From Rhizobiales bacterium Ga0077537 (GTDB lineage Bacteria > Pseudomonadota > Alphaproteobacteria > Rhizobiales > Hyphomicrobiaceae): 64,000 nucleotides of DNA. The position numbers were made by a program, and so were the translations under genes. The stretch is from contig LNEM01000021.1 of NCBI GenBank assembly GCA_001464955.1, forward strand, positions 1 to 64,000. Reading direction: 5' to 3'. This document shows, piece by piece, positions 24,019-33,478 of this stretch (positions are counted from its first letter, which is position 1; each line of letters begins with the position of its first letter). The notes under the pieces are model-generated. The model searched no databases, was not told the DNA's origin, and saw nothing but the letters and a program-made list of their open reading frames with translations.

Positions 24019-25356
24019 TCAGCTCTCACGGAAAGCCCGTGACAGGACGTCGGTCAGCGGCTTCACGAAATAACTGAGGATCGAGCGTGCGCCGGTCTCG
24101 ATGTAGACCTCGGCCGGCATGCCCGGCACGAGGCCGAAGCCGGGCGGCAGCTTCTCGATTTCTCCGTCTGCGAGCGCAACCTGCGCGAGGAAATAGCTGC
24201 GCCCTTGCGGGTCCGTGAGCTGCGCCGGCGAGACTGTCAGCACGCTCGCGGCAAGGCGCGGCGTCTCCTTGGTGCTGAAGTTGGGGAACCGGATGTGGGC
24301 GGCGCCACCGGCACGCACCTTGTCGATGTCCTGTGGCGTGACTTGCGCGTCGATGATGAGCCGCTCGCCTTGCGGCACCACCTGCATGATCGTCCCACCT
24401 GGCGGAATGACGCCGCCTTCCGTATGCGCAGCAAGAGCGTGCACCCGCCCTGAGCGCGGCGCCCGCACAACCAGGCGCTGCAACTTGTCCTCGAGCGCGA
24501 GCCGCTGCTCGATGAGCTCGCTGAGCTGAGCCTGGACCTTCCGGAGTTCGTCGACCACGGATTGGACGAACTGCTTCTCGGCCTGTGCCAGCCGCAACTC
24601 TGCTTCCGCCACCGAACTCTTCACCTTCGACGTCTCGGCCGTCAGCCGGCCGATCTCGCCTTCGAGCCGAGCGGACTCGCGCTGGATCGGCAGGAAGCGC
24701 TGCTGGCTCGCGTAGCCCTTCTCGTAGAGCGGCGCCACGGCCGCGAGTTCCCGCGCCGTTATGGCGGCTTCCTTCTGGCGGGCAACGAGCATCCGCTCGG
24801 CAGCCTTGAGTTCGTCCCTGAGCTGCAACGTCCGCTGCATGAGCACCGACCGCTCGCCCTCGTGGCTCTGCCGCCGCGCCTCGAAGAGGGCGCGCTGTGT
24901 CGCGACGAGATTGTCGAGTTGCGGATCGCCCTTGATGGCTGTCACCTCGGTGGGCAGCTCGAACCGATCCTTCCGGTCGCGCTCCGCTTCGAGGCGGGCT
25001 TGCTGCACGAGGAGATCGTTGACCCGTGCCACGGCGACGCCGAGGCTGGCCTTGACGGCCGTCTCGTCGAGGCGGAGGACCTCGTCGCCCTCGCGCACGA
25101 TCTGCCCGTTCCTGACGAGGATCTTCGAGACGATGCCGCCATCGAGATGCTGCACCGACTTGTAGTTGCTCTCGACATTGACGACGCCCGGCGCCACCAC
25201 CGCGCCGCTGATCGAAAGAAGCGCCAGCGCGAGCAGGCCGACGCCCATTGCGGCGAGCACGCGATAGCCGGCCGTGATCCAGGGGCCGGTCGCGTAAGGG
25301 TCGGGTTCGCCGTCGAGCGACACGGCGTCAGATCTCTGCAGCAGTCCGGCGAGCAT
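24019..25356 (-). CDS. Type I secretion membrane-fusion protein (HlyD/PrtE family)
   Basis: A 445-residue adaptor linking an inner-membrane ABC exporter to an outer-membrane channel. It has one N-terminal membrane segment (VLAAMGVGLLALALLSISGA), a lipoyl-like half-motif (HLDGGIVSKILVRNGQIVREGD), a long coiled coil (about 115-285), then the second lipoyl half and beta-barrel (VRAPRSGRVHALAAHTEGG). It follows the ATPase gene by 12 bp. No TolC gene is in the window. Confidence 0.9.
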   Translation of the reverse strand: MLAGLLQRSDAVSLDGEPDPYATGPWITAGYRVLAAMGVGLLALALLSISGAVVAPGVVNVESNYKSVQHLDGGIVSKILVRNGQIVREGDEVLRLDETAVKASLGVAVARVNDLLVQQARLEAERDRKDRFELPTEVTAIKGDPQLDNLVATQRALFEARRQSHEGERSVLMQRTLQLRDELKAAERMLVARQKEAAITARELAAVAPLYEKGYASQQRFLPIQRESARLEGEIGRLTAETSKVKSSVAEAELRLAQAEKQFVQSVVDELRKVQAQLSELIEQRLALEDKLQRLVVRAPRSGRVHALAAHTEGGVIPPGGTIMQVVPQGERLIIDAQVTPQDIDKVRAGGAAHIRFPNFSTKETPRLAASVLTVSPAQLTDPQGRSYFLAQVALADGEIEKLPPGFGLVPGMPAEVYIETGARSILSYFVKPLTDVLSRAFRES

Positions 25357-25368
25357 CGCTCTGGTCCC

Positions 25369-27687
25369 CTATCGAGTCTGGCCCGAATTGGCCGGCGCGC
25401 CGCCTTGCCCACCCGGGCGCTGCTGGCCCTGCTGGCCCTGCTGGAGAAAACGCAGGACATCCTCCCGCGGCCCGAACGCCCGTTGCTGACCGCGCTCCAG
25501 ATAGAGGAGCAGGTCCGCCTTGCCGATCGCCTGCACGCGGTGCGAGACGAGCACGACCGCGCGTCCCCGTGCCCGCATGCCGTCGATGGCCGCCGCCAGC
25601 GCTTCGTCTCCCGTCCGGTCGAGATTGGCGTTCGGCTCGTCGAGCACGACGAGCACCGGATCGCCGTAGAGTGCGCGCGCCAGACCGATCCGCTGACGCT
25701 GGCCCGCCGAAAGATACGCGCCATAGGCGCCGAGTTCCGTATCGTAGCCCTTCGGCAGCGCCATGATCATGTCGTGCGCGTGCGCAGCACGTGCGGCCTC
25801 GACGACGGAGGCATCGGTCGCCGACGGCGAGAAGCGGGCGATGTTCTCGCGCACGGTACCGGCAAAGAGTTCCACGCTCTGCGGCAGATAGCCGACGTAG
25901 CGGCCGAGTTCGTCAGCGTTCCACTGGACGAGCCGCGCGCCGTCGACCAGCACTTCGCCGCCCGCCGACGGCCACAGCCCGACGAGGGCCCGCACGAGCG
26001 ACGACTTGCCCGACGCGCTCGGCCCGATGATAGCCACCATCTGCCCCGGCTCGACCGCGAACGAAACGCCCTGCAAAATGGTCGTTCGCCCGTCCGGCGA
26101 CATCACCCGGAGGCCACGCGCTTCGAGCCGCCCCTTCGGCGGTGGCAGCGACGTCTTCTTCGGCGGCTCGGGATAGGTGTGCAACAGCTCCTGGAGCTTC
26201 TCGAAGGATTCGCGCGCCTTCACGAAGCCGCGCCAATGTCCGACGGCCTGCTCCACCGGCGCCAGCGCGCGACCGAAGATGATCGTCGCCGCGATGATCG
26301 CACCCGCCGAGATCTGCCCGTTGATGGCGAGCGCCGCGCCGATCGCAAGCATCATCGATTGCAGCAGCAGTCGGAGCGCCTTCGATGCCGCCGACAGCCC
26401 CGACAGCCGATCCGACGCGAGCACCTGCCAACCGAGCGAATCCCGGTTCGTGGCCTGCCAGCGATCCATGAACGAGCGCAGCATGCCCATGGCGGTGATG
26501 GCCTCGGCATTGCGCTGGCCGCTTTCCGCGAGTTCGAGGCTCTTGTTGCTGGCCTTGCCCGATTCCATCAGCGGGTGGCGGCTTCTGGCTTCACTGGCCC
26601 AAGCGAGTGCGAGCAGCACCAGCGCACCGATCGTCGCCGCTACGCCGAGCGTCCAGTGCGTCAGGAAGATCACGAGGAGATAGACCGGCGTCCACGGTGC
26701 GTCGAAGAACGTGAGCGGCCCGGGCCCCGAAATGAACTGCCGCAGCTGATCGAGTTCCCGCAAGGCATGCACCGACGATCCCGGCTGCGCGAGACTGCGC
26801 CTGAGCGACGACGCGAACACGCGCTCGCTCACCCGCTGGTCGAGTTCGACGCCGATCCGGACGATGATGCGCGACCGGATGAGATCGAGCACACCGATCA
26901 CGACGTAGACGGCCGCCGTCATCAGCGACAGCACGACGAGCGTCGGCATGGAACCCGACGTCATGACGCGATCGTAGACCTGCAGCATGAACAGCGGTCC
27001 GGCCAGCATCAGGATGTTCGAGACGAAGCTGAACCACCCGATGGCCTTGAACGACGGCATGCTCTCGAGCGCCGCGCGAACGAGTTCGCTCCGGCCGAGC
27101 GCGGATGCCGATGTACCGACTGATGGCCCGGCCTTGGCCTTCGCTGCGGGCGCCGGCGGTCGAGGCACACGCGCTGGGGTGTCCTCGAGGCCTTTCGTCA
27201 GGCGCTCGGCGGCCGCGGCGGCGATCCGTCCGGCGGCAAGTCCGGTCCGCGGCTGACGCGGCGATGGTGCTGCGTGTTGGGACGGAGCTGGTGGCGCGGT
27301 GCCAAGGCGCACGGCTTCCGGCGGGATGTGCGGGGGAACGTCCAGCGACGCAGGAGGGGCGACGGGTTCGCGAGGCCGAGCGTCCCGTTGCGGCTCGGCG
27401 GGGCTAGCCTGAGGCTCGGCAGGCGGCGCGGGCGGCGCCACGGCAGGCGCGCGGTCGAACGACAGTTTTTCCTCGACGGCGCCCGCACGGCCGGGCTTGC
27501 CCTTCGATCGCGCGCGGTCACGCGCCTCGCGCAGATGGATGAGCACACGATCCAGCTGGTCAGGGCCGGAGAACTCGACCCTGTCGACCGTCGGCCGCTG
27601 CTGGTTGTCGGACGTGCTCACGAACTGATGAACCGGTTCTCTCGGGAGCCACGAGGCATCGGCGGCGCCGACCCGGGATTTCCCCAC
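25369..27687 (-). CDS. Type I secretion ABC permease/ATPase (PrtD-like) with long N-terminal extension
   Basis: A 772-residue exporter half-transporter. The membrane domain (about 205-480) is followed by an ATPase: Walker A GPSASGKSS, signature LSAGQRQRIGLARAL, Walker B VLVVLDEPNANLD. The extra N-terminal 200 residues are Pro/Ala-rich and low-complexity, beyond the usual length of about 570, so they may be a disordered regulatory region. GTG at 27687 is the longest start; the true start is uncertain. No RTX-type substrate is seen beside it. Confidence 0.88.
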   Translation of the reverse strand: MGKSRVGAADASWLPREPVHQFVSTSDNQQRPTVDRVEFSGPDQLDRVLIHLREARDRARSKGKPGRAGAVEEKLSFDRAPAVAPPAPPAEPQASPAEPQRDARPREPVAPPASLDVPPHIPPEAVRLGTAPPAPSQHAAPSPRQPRTGLAAGRIAAAAAERLTKGLEDTPARVPRPPAPAAKAKAGPSVGTSASALGRSELVRAALESMPSFKAIGWFSFVSNILMLAGPLFMLQVYDRVMTSGSMPTLVVLSLMTAAVYVVIGVLDLIRSRIIVRIGVELDQRVSERVFASSLRRSLAQPGSSVHALRELDQLRQFISGPGPLTFFDAPWTPVYLLVIFLTHWTLGVAATIGALVLLALAWASEARSRHPLMESGKASNKSLELAESGQRNAEAITAMGMLRSFMDRWQATNRDSLGWQVLASDRLSGLSAASKALRLLLQSMMLAIGAALAINGQISAGAIIAATIIFGRALAPVEQAVGHWRGFVKARESFEKLQELLHTYPEPPKKTSLPPPKGRLEARGLRVMSPDGRTTILQGVSFAVEPGQMVAIIGPSASGKSSLVRALVGLWPSAGGEVLVDGARLVQWNADELGRYVGYLPQSVELFAGTVRENIARFSPSATDASVVEAARAAHAHDMIMALPKGYDTELGAYGAYLSAGQRQRIGLARALYGDPVLVVLDEPNANLDRTGDEALAAAIDGMRARGRAVVLVSHRVQAIGKADLLLYLERGQQRAFGPREDVLRFLQQGQQGQQRPGGQGGAPANSGQTR

Positions 27688-27883
27688 TGACGGCTCTATC
27701 TGACGTCGCGACCGTGATTATTCGATTAATCATCGCCACAGAAGGTTCCAGTCCGGATGAATTTTCTAGGTCGAGTTCATAGTCGGTTAGTCATTTTCGG
27801 GCTTTGTCGAGCAACGCCTCGTAATCCGCCCGGCCCGGATCGGCCATTCTGTAGGTCCCGCCTGCTCCAAGGAGTGACGCCTC

Positions 27884-28282
27884 ATGAGATTGAGAAGTTT
27901 CGTTGCAGCGGCATTGGCGCTCTTCGCCACTGTCTTTTCGCTGGCTGGCACGGCCGACGCCTTCGGCCATCGCGACAAGCCCGACGGCTGGGGCAAGACG
28001 CATCACGTCACGCATTGGGTGTATCGCCCGCGCTACGTGCACCACTACAAGGTCGACCCCTACGCCTACCGTTATAGCCCGCGCGGGTACTACCCGTACT
28101 ACGGCTCGAACTACTGGAAGAAGGCGTCCTACGTGAAGTGGCGCAACCGCGCCCACCTGAACCATTGGAACACCGAGCCGCCGCGCTTCCGCTATTACAA
28201 GAGCTGGGGCTATCCTCGGAAATGGCATCACCGCAAGTGGCACCATCGCCACCATGGCTACATCCATCGCTGGCATTGGTGA
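27884..28282 (+). CDS. Secreted His/Tyr/Trp-rich small protein
   Basis: A 132-residue protein with a signal peptide (FVAAALALFATVFSLAGTADA) and AAGGAGTG ribosome site. The mature part is extremely rich in His, Tyr, Trp, Arg and Lys, ending KWHHRKWHHRHHGYIHRWHW. No known domain. Such proteins are frequent in Hyphomicrobiales and may bind metal or the cell surface; function unknown. Confidence 0.75.
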   Translation: MRLRSFVAAALALFATVFSLAGTADAFGHRDKPDGWGKTHHVTHWVYRPRYVHHYKVDPYAYRYSPRGYYPYYGSNYWKKASYVKWRNRAHLNHWNTEPPRFRYYKSWGYPRKWHHRKWHHRHHGYIHRWHW

Positions 28283-28289
28283 TCTGGAG

Positions 28290-28320
28290 GGCGTCCGTGA
28301 TCGGCATGATCCCGGACGCC
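28290..28320. terminator. Hairpin after the His-rich secreted protein gene
   Basis: GGCGTCCG (28290-28297) pairs with CGGACGCC (28313-28320), with an inner GATC/GATC stem. A T-rich run comes only about 15 bases later, so termination is possible but not certain. Confidence 0.35.
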
Positions 28321-28456
28321 ACGACACTGCCAAATTTTTCGCGTTCAGCTTCGGTTCAGGCGACGGCCGCTTAATAGTCCCATCAAGGCACGCGGGCGCC
28401 TTGCAGAACCTTGCAACGTGAGCCGCGGGAGTGCGGCGAGCAGAAGGATGAGGTCC

Positions 28457-28765
28457 ATGCTCAAGAAAGTCATGACGGTCGCGCTGGCGACGTCTCTACT
28501 CGCAGCGACGACATTCGCGACCACGACCGAGGCGGAAGCACACCGGCGCGGCGGTCACGTGGCCGGCGCCATTGCCGGCACAATCATCGGCCTCGGCGTT
28601 CTCGGCGCCTATGCGCATTCGCGGGACCGCGGCTACTATTCGCGCTCGTGCTACGAGGGACGCCGTCGATGCGACGTCGTCGGCCAGCGCTGCTGGTATA
28701 ACCGCTACGGCGAATATCGCTGCAAGGACGACGTGCGGTGCTACCGCCCGACCCACTGCGACTGA
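28457..28765 (+). CDS. Small secreted cysteine-rich glycine/arginine protein
   Basis: A 102-residue protein with a signal peptide (VALATSLLAATTFATTTEAEA), a Gly/Ala-rich hydrophobic stretch (AGAIAGTIIGLGVLGAY) and a C-terminal region with six cysteines (YSRSC, RRRCD, GQRCW, YRCKD, VRCYR, THCD). Probable disulfide-bonded periplasmic or surface protein. ATG at 28457 is preferred; 28448 is an alternative. Followed by a strong terminator. Confidence 0.7.
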   Translation: MLKKVMTVALATSLLAATTFATTTEAEAHRRGGHVAGAIAGTIIGLGVLGAYAHSRDRGYYSRSCYEGRRRCDVVGQRCWYNRYGEYRCKDDVRCYRPTHCD

Positions 28766-28790
28766 CGCCGGGCGACACCCGAAAACAAGA

Positions 28791-28813
28791 AAGGCCGGAG
28801 TTTCTCCGGCCTT
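28791..28813. terminator. Rho-independent terminator
   Basis: Perfect 10-bp stem AAGGCCGGAG / CTCCGGCCTT with a TTT loop and a run of T at its end on the plus strand. A-rich sequence on the other side lets it also stop the minus-strand rlmB unit, which ends at 28817. Confidence 0.9.
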
Positions 28814-28816
28814 TTT

Positions 28817-29668
28817 TCATTCTGGAGTTGAATGACGGGTTCGCCGGCTCGCTTCGTAGAGCGCGACGGCAGCGGCATTCGAAACGTTGAGGCTTCCAAG
28901 CGAACCCTCGGCGCCAATCCGGACAAGCCCGTCGCATTTCTCGCGCGTGAGCCGTCTGAGCCCCTGCCCTTCCGACCCAAGCACGAGCGCCAGCGGGCGT
29001 GAGAGCCGAACACCGTCGATGAGGTCGCTCGCCTCGCCGTCGAGACCGAGGCGCTGCACATGCGCCTCGCCGAGCTGATCGAGCGCCCGCGCCAGATTGG
29101 AAACCAGCACGACCGGCACCACTTCGAGCCCACCCGACGCGGCCTTTGCGAGCACGCCGCCGAGCGGCGGCGAATGGCGCCGCGTCATGACGAGACCGCT
29201 GGCCCCGAAGACAGCCGCCGACCGAAGCATGGCGCCCACGTTGTGCGGGTCCGTGACCTGATCGAGCACGACGATCGGTCCGCCCGTTTCGGCAGCCGCG
29301 ATGACCGTGTCGAGATCGACGTCCGCGAGCGGCGCCACCTCCGCGACCACGCCCTGGTGTACCGCCTCCGGCCCGACGATGCGGTCGATGTCGCGCGGCA
29401 GCGCCTCGGTCACGGTGATCTGCCGCTTCGTCATGAGCCCTGCGAGCCGGTTGGCGGCATTGTCGGTCGCAACCAGACGAAGGATCGTCCGTGCCTCGTT
29501 GCGGAGCACGGCCTCGACGGCATGCTGCCCCCAGATCAGGAGCGGACCCTCGCTGCCGGATGCCTCCGGCCTCCCCGCCGGCCGGACCGAGGCGCGGCCG
29601 CGTTCCGAACCACCTTGCCCCGGCCAGTGGCGCTGGCGTCGATCGTCACGGTCCCTGGGCCCCGCCAT
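28817..29668 (-). CDS. rlmB: 23S rRNA 2'-O-methyltransferase RlmB-type (TrmH/SpoU family)
   Basis: A 283-residue SPOUT methyltransferase. A disordered Arg-rich leader (about 1-45) precedes the substrate-binding domain (LLIWGQHAVEAVLRN) and the knotted SAM domain with motifs DPHNVGAMLRSAA, LVLGSEGQGL and SLNVSNAAAVALYE. RlmB methylates G2251 in E. coli 23S rRNA. The ATG overlaps the upstream stop as TGATG (29668). Confidence 0.88.
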   Translation of the reverse strand: MAGPRDRDDRRQRHWPGQGGSERGRASVRPAGRPEASGSEGPLLIWGQHAVEAVLRNEARTILRLVATDNAANRLAGLMTKRQITVTEALPRDIDRIVGPEAVHQGVVAEVAPLADVDLDTVIAAAETGGPIVVLDQVTDPHNVGAMLRSAAVFGASGLVMTRRHSPPLGGVLAKAASGGLEVVPVVLVSNLARALDQLGEAHVQRLGLDGEASDLIDGVRLSRPLALVLGSEGQGLRRLTREKCDGLVRIGAEGSLGSLNVSNAAAVALYEASRRTRHSTPE

Positions 29669-30678
29669 CAGCTGACACTCCTTGCGGCGTCGAGCACCGC
29701 CGGATCGACCACGTGCGCCGGTCGCCGGCCGAGGCTGACGTCGACGATCGACCGCAGCGCCGTGGCGGCGATGTCGAGGAAGCACTCGTCCGTCCAGCAC
29801 AGCGCGTGCGGTGTGACGATGACGTTCTCCATTGCGAGCAGAGGGCTCGACGCATCGATCGGCTCGACCTCGGTCACGTCGAGCCCGGCGCCGAGAATGC
29901 CACCCGCTGCCAGCACCCGCGCCAGCGCCGCCTCGTCGACGATCGGCCCCCGCGCCATGTTGACGAGATACGCCGACGGCTTCATCAGCCCGAGCCGGGT
30001 TTCGTTGATCAGGTGCCGCGTCTCGTCGGTGAGGAGGCACGCGACCACCACATAGTCGGCCGCGCGCATCAGGTCGTCGAGCGGGACGAGTTCGGCCCCC
30101 GCAGCGGCGACCCGGCCGGCGTCGGCGTAAGGATCGGCCATCACCATGCGGCCGAAGAACGGTCGAGACAGCGTCGCAAGTTCGAGCCCGATGCTGCCCG
30201 CCCCGACGACGCCGAGCGTACGCGACGTGAGCCCCTGCCCCATGTAGAGCGTGCGGTCGTTCCAGCGCCCGGCCCTGACGATCTCGTTCTTCTTCAGGAG
30301 CCGCCCCGCCAGCGCAAAGATCATCGTCAGCGCGGCCACCGCCACCGGCCGGCGCACGGCAATCGGCGTGTTCGTGAGCACGATGCCTTTGGCCGAAAGC
30401 GCCGCCACATCGCAGCTGTCGAAGCCGACGCCATTGCGCGCGATCACCTTGACCCGGCAATCGCCGCCGGACACCGAGCGCGCCGTCACCTTCGGCAGGT
30501 TCACGTGGAGGCCGTCGTAGCGGGCCGCAATCTCGGGCGTGATCTCGGGCACGTCCTCCGGCAGCCACTCCCACGTGATGGCGGGATTGGCCCGGAGTTC
30601 ATCGAATGCGCGGGCGTCGAAGGCCGGCGTCCCGTCCGGCCTCAGCAGATCCCGCGTCACACCGACCTTGAATGCCAT
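29668..30678 (-). CDS. D-2-hydroxyacid dehydrogenase
   Basis: A 336-residue NAD(P)-dependent 2-hydroxyacid dehydrogenase. The Rossmann motif GVVGAGSIGLELATL is near residue 160, with catalytic-region segments NMARGPIVDEAAL and a late TPHALCWTD in place of the usual catalytic His motif. It sits 6 bp behind an HpaI-type aldolase, suggesting that it reduces or oxidises a keto/hydroxy acid from that enzyme. Substrate not identified. Confidence 0.82.
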   Translation of the reverse strand: MAFKVGVTRDLLRPDGTPAFDARAFDELRANPAITWEWLPEDVPEITPEIAARYDGLHVNLPKVTARSVSGGDCRVKVIARNGVGFDSCDVAALSAKGIVLTNTPIAVRRPVAVAALTMIFALAGRLLKKNEIVRAGRWNDRTLYMGQGLTSRTLGVVGAGSIGLELATLSRPFFGRMVMADPYADAGRVAAAGAELVPLDDLMRAADYVVVACLLTDETRHLINETRLGLMKPSAYLVNMARGPIVDEAALARVLAAGGILGAGLDVTEVEPIDASSPLLAMENVIVTPHALCWTDECFLDIAATALRSIVDVSLGRRPAHVVDPAVLDAARSVS

Positions 30679-30684
30679 GTCCTC

Positions 30685-31452
30685 TCACTCCGCCACAGAT
30701 GCGAGCACGTTCCTGACGCCAGCCACCAGAAGGCTGTGATCCGGTCCCGTGGCGAGCATGTTGAAGCCGAGCTTCTTGTACTGTCTCGCCCACGCCGTAT
30801 CCGCCGCGAGGAAGCCGAGGCCCTTCTTGTGCCGGCGTGCGGCTGCGACGACCTTCTTCACCGCCGAGATGTAGGTCGGGTTGTCGAACTGTCCGGGGAT
30901 GCCGAGGAAGTTCGTGAGATCGAAGTGCCCGACCCAGAGCACGTCGATGCCGTCGACCGCCGCGATCTCGTCGACGGCCTCGAGCCCATGCTCGGTCTCG
31001 ATCTGGGCGATGACGACGTTGCGCGCATCCGCAGCCTTCATCTTCGCAAGCGGATCGCCGGCCGCGTAATCGTCGTGCGCGAAGCCGAACGCCGCCCCGC
31101 GCCGGCCCCTTGGCGGATAGTGCGTCGCCTCCGCAATGGCGCGCGCCTCCGCGGCGCTGTTCACCATCGGCACCATGACGCCCTGGCAGCCGATGTCGAG
31201 GGCGCGGGCGAGAAAGTGGTACTCGCCGCGCGGCACCCGCACCATCGGCGCGATCGGAAGTCCCCGGCAATGCGCGACCTGCGCCTTGATGGTCTCGAGG
31301 GAAGCGCCGGTGTGCTCCATGTCGTAGATGACGTACTCGCAACCCGCGTGGACGAGCAGCTGCGCCATGCCCGGCGAGTAGAACTCGAACACCATGGCCC
31401 CGAGCACCTGCTCGCCGCCGACCACCCGTTGCCGCAAGGATTTCCGCGCCAT
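30685..31452 (-). CDS. HpcH/HpaI-family class II aldolase
   Basis: A 255-residue metal-dependent aldolase of the 2-keto-3-deoxy sugar acid / 4-hydroxy-2-oxoheptanedioate type. Features: VIYDMEHTGASLETIKAQV, MVRVPRGEYHF, GCQGVMVPMVNSAAEARAI, and IAQIETEHGLEAVDEIAAV with the metal-binding Glu. ATG at 31452 begins the family-typical N-terminus. Co-transcribed with the dehydrogenase downstream. Confidence 0.88.
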   Translation of the reverse strand: MARKSLRQRVVGGEQVLGAMVFEFYSPGMAQLLVHAGCEYVIYDMEHTGASLETIKAQVAHCRGLPIAPMVRVPRGEYHFLARALDIGCQGVMVPMVNSAAEARAIAEATHYPPRGRRGAAFGFAHDDYAAGDPLAKMKAADARNVVIAQIETEHGLEAVDEIAAVDGIDVLWVGHFDLTNFLGIPGQFDNPTYISAVKKVVAAARRHKKGLGFLAADTAWARQYKKLGFNMLATGPDHSLLVAGVRNVLASVAE

Positions 31453-31601
31453 CGTCTGCCTCCCCGATTGTTGCCTGCTTGCCCCGGAGACTGCCTCAAT
31501 CGAGACCCGACGCAAAGCGGCGCGTACGGCAGGGCGCTTGGCTCCGCCGCCCCGATCTGCTTCTTTGGCGGGCGACCGAAACAACCGACCGGATTGATCC
31601 C

Positions 31602-32303
31602 ATGTCACTCGATGCAGCAGCCATCAAGACGCTGGAAGCCGTCACGACGGCGACGATCACGACCATTCTCCTGAAGAAGGGGCTGCGCAACGTCTGGATG
31701 CGCGGAACCCAGCCATTGCGCCCGGGCACCGGCATGCGAAAGGTCGGCAAGGCCTTCACGCTGCGCTTCGTGCCGGCCCGTGAGGACCTCGCCACACCGG
31801 AATCCTGGTCGTCCCCGACCTCCACTCGCGCTGCCATCGAGGCCATGCCCGAAGGCTGCATCGCCGTCGCCGACGCCATGGGCGTGACCGACGCCGGCAT
31901 CTTCGGCGACATCCTCTGCGCCCGCATGATGAAGCGCAACGTCGCGGGCCTCGTCACGGACGGCGTCGTCCGCGACCTCGCCGGTGTCATGGGCACCAAC
32001 CTGCCGGTCTGGTGCCGTGGCGGCGCGGCGCCGCCGTCCGTCGCCGGCCTGACCTTCGTCGCCTGGCAGCAACCGATCGCCTGCGGCGGCGTCGCCGTGT
32101 TCCCGGACGACATCGTTGTCGCCGACGACGACGGCGCGGTGTTGATCCCGCAGGCGCTGCTGGCCGAGGTCCTGGCGACGGCCCCTGAGCAGGAGCGCAT
32201 GGAGGGCTGGATCATGGACGAGGTCGGGAAGGGCGTGCCACTCCCCGGCCTCTATCCCATGAACGCCGAGACCAAGGCCCGCTACGAGAAGAGCAAGGGC
32301 TGA
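31602..32303 (+). CDS. RraA-like / HMG aldolase-family protein
   Basis: A 233-residue protein of the RraA/4-hydroxy-4-methyl-2-oxoglutarate aldolase fold. Conserved pieces are GDILCARMMKRNVAGLVTDG, VRDLAGVM, and VFPDDIVVADDDGAVLIP. Divergent from the HpaI aldolase gene, 150 bp away, so both aldolase types may serve one pathway. A true RNase E regulator is unlikely because this length and sequence fit the catabolic group. Confidence 0.82.
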   Translation: MSLDAAAIKTLEAVTTATITTILLKKGLRNVWMRGTQPLRPGTGMRKVGKAFTLRFVPAREDLATPESWSSPTSTRAAIEAMPEGCIAVADAMGVTDAGIFGDILCARMMKRNVAGLVTDGVVRDLAGVMGTNLPVWCRGGAAPPSVAGLTFVAWQQPIACGGVAVFPDDIVVADDDGAVLIPQALLAEVLATAPEQERMEGWIMDEVGKGVPLPGLYPMNAETKARYEKSKG

Positions 32304-32358
32304 TCCAAACTCCGCAACGCAGATGGAGGGGGCGGCGCGATTGCCCCCCTCTCGCGCC

Positions 32359-33279
32359 TCAGCGCTCCCGGCGCACGATGGTGCCGACGCCGTGCTCGGT
32401 GAACAATTCGAGCAGCACGCAGTGCGGCACCCGCCCGTCGATGATCGCGACGGCGCCGACGCCCGCCTCCACCACCTCGATGCAGCCCTCGATCTTCGGG
32501 ATCATGCCGCCGGTGATGGTGCCGTTGCGGATGAGCTGGCGCGCCTCGTCCACGGTGAGGTCGGAGATCAGCTTCTTGTCCTTGTCGAGGACGCCCGCCA
32601 CGTCGGTGAGCAGCAGGAGGCGCTTCGCCTTGAGCGCCGCGGCCAGCGCCGAGGCGAAGGTATCGGCATTGACGTTGAGCGTCTCGCCGGTCTCCGAGAT
32701 GGCCACCGGCGCGATGACCGGAATGAGGTCCGAGCGCGAGATCACCTCGACGATCTCGGGATTGACCTTCACCGGATCGCCTACGTAGCCGATGTCGACC
32801 GCCTGGATGATGTTGGACTCGGGGTCCGGCATCTCGGTGATCTTCCGGGCGATCAGCAGGTTCGCATCCTTGCCGCAGATGCCGACCGCCTTGCCGCCTT
32901 GCCCGTTGATCGCCGACACGATGCTTTTGTTGATGGCGCCCGCGAGCACCATCTCGACGATCTCGACCGTCGGCTTGTCCGTGACCCGGAGCCCGTGCAC
33001 GAAGTCGGACTTGATATCGAGCCGCTTCAGCATGTTGCCGATCTGCGGCCCGCCGCCATGCACGACGACCGGGTTCACGCCGGACAGTTTCAGATAGACG
33101 ATGTCCTTGGCGAACGCGTCGGCCAGCGCCTGGTCGCCCATGGCGTTGCCGCCGAATTTGACCACGACGGTCTCGTTGTCGTAGTCGATCAGATGCGGCA
33201 GCGCCTCCGCGAGGATGCGAGCCTTCATCTGCGGGTCCGCCCCGGGCTTGGGGCCACCAGCCGTCTCGTGATCTGCCAT
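32359..33279 (-). CDS. argB: Acetylglutamate kinase
   Basis: A 306-residue kinase for the second step of arginine biosynthesis. Visible motifs: [11 protein letters not shown] (phosphate loop), [11 protein letters not shown], and [18 protein letters not shown]. Cytoplasmic and usually feedback-inhibited by arginine in this length class. It is monocistronic here; proteobacterial argB is often isolated. Confidence 0.95.
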   Translation of the reverse strand: MADHETAGGPKPGADPQMKARILAEALPHLIDYDNETVVVKFGGNAMGDQALADAFAKDIVYLKLSGVNPVVVHGGGPQIGNMLKRLDIKSDFVHGLRVTDKPTVEIVEMVLAGAINKSIVSAINGQGGKAVGICGKDANLLIARKITEMPDPESNIIQAVDIGYVGDPVKVNPEIVEVISRSDLIPVIAPVAISETGETLNVNADTFASALAAALKAKRLLLLTDVAGVLDKDKKLISDLTVDEARQLIRNGTITGGMIPKIEGCIEVVEAGVGAVAIIDGRVPHCVLLELFTEHGVGTIVRRER

Positions 33280-33478
33280 CTTGGTCGTCTCCGCGCGTAT
33301 CCCGGGCGCCGTTATAGCGCCTGCAGCGCCGCGTGACAGGGGGTTGATCGCAAGGTGGGCCGCCTCCGGCGATCCGGACTGCGCCCGGGCCGGGCGAGTC
33401 GGCCCCCGATAGGGGTTGCGCCCCGGTCGGTCGCCTGCCTACGCTCTCGGCCAAATCGAAACGGACCGGAGGAATCCC

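Noticed and set aside
24562-27123. 853-codon plus-strand frame opposite the type I secretion genes
   Set aside because: Composition is that of a shadow frame, and both minus-strand genes under it have complete recognised domains.
28817-29668. tRNA cluster near rlmB
   Set aside because: Such clusters follow rlmB in some relatives, but no cloverleaf was found between 27,700 and 28,900.
29690-31674. Long plus-strand frame opposite the dehydrogenase and aldolase genes
   Set aside because: Arg/His/Pro-rich, no ribosome site or domain; it is an antisense shadow of the real minus-strand genes in GC-rich DNA.
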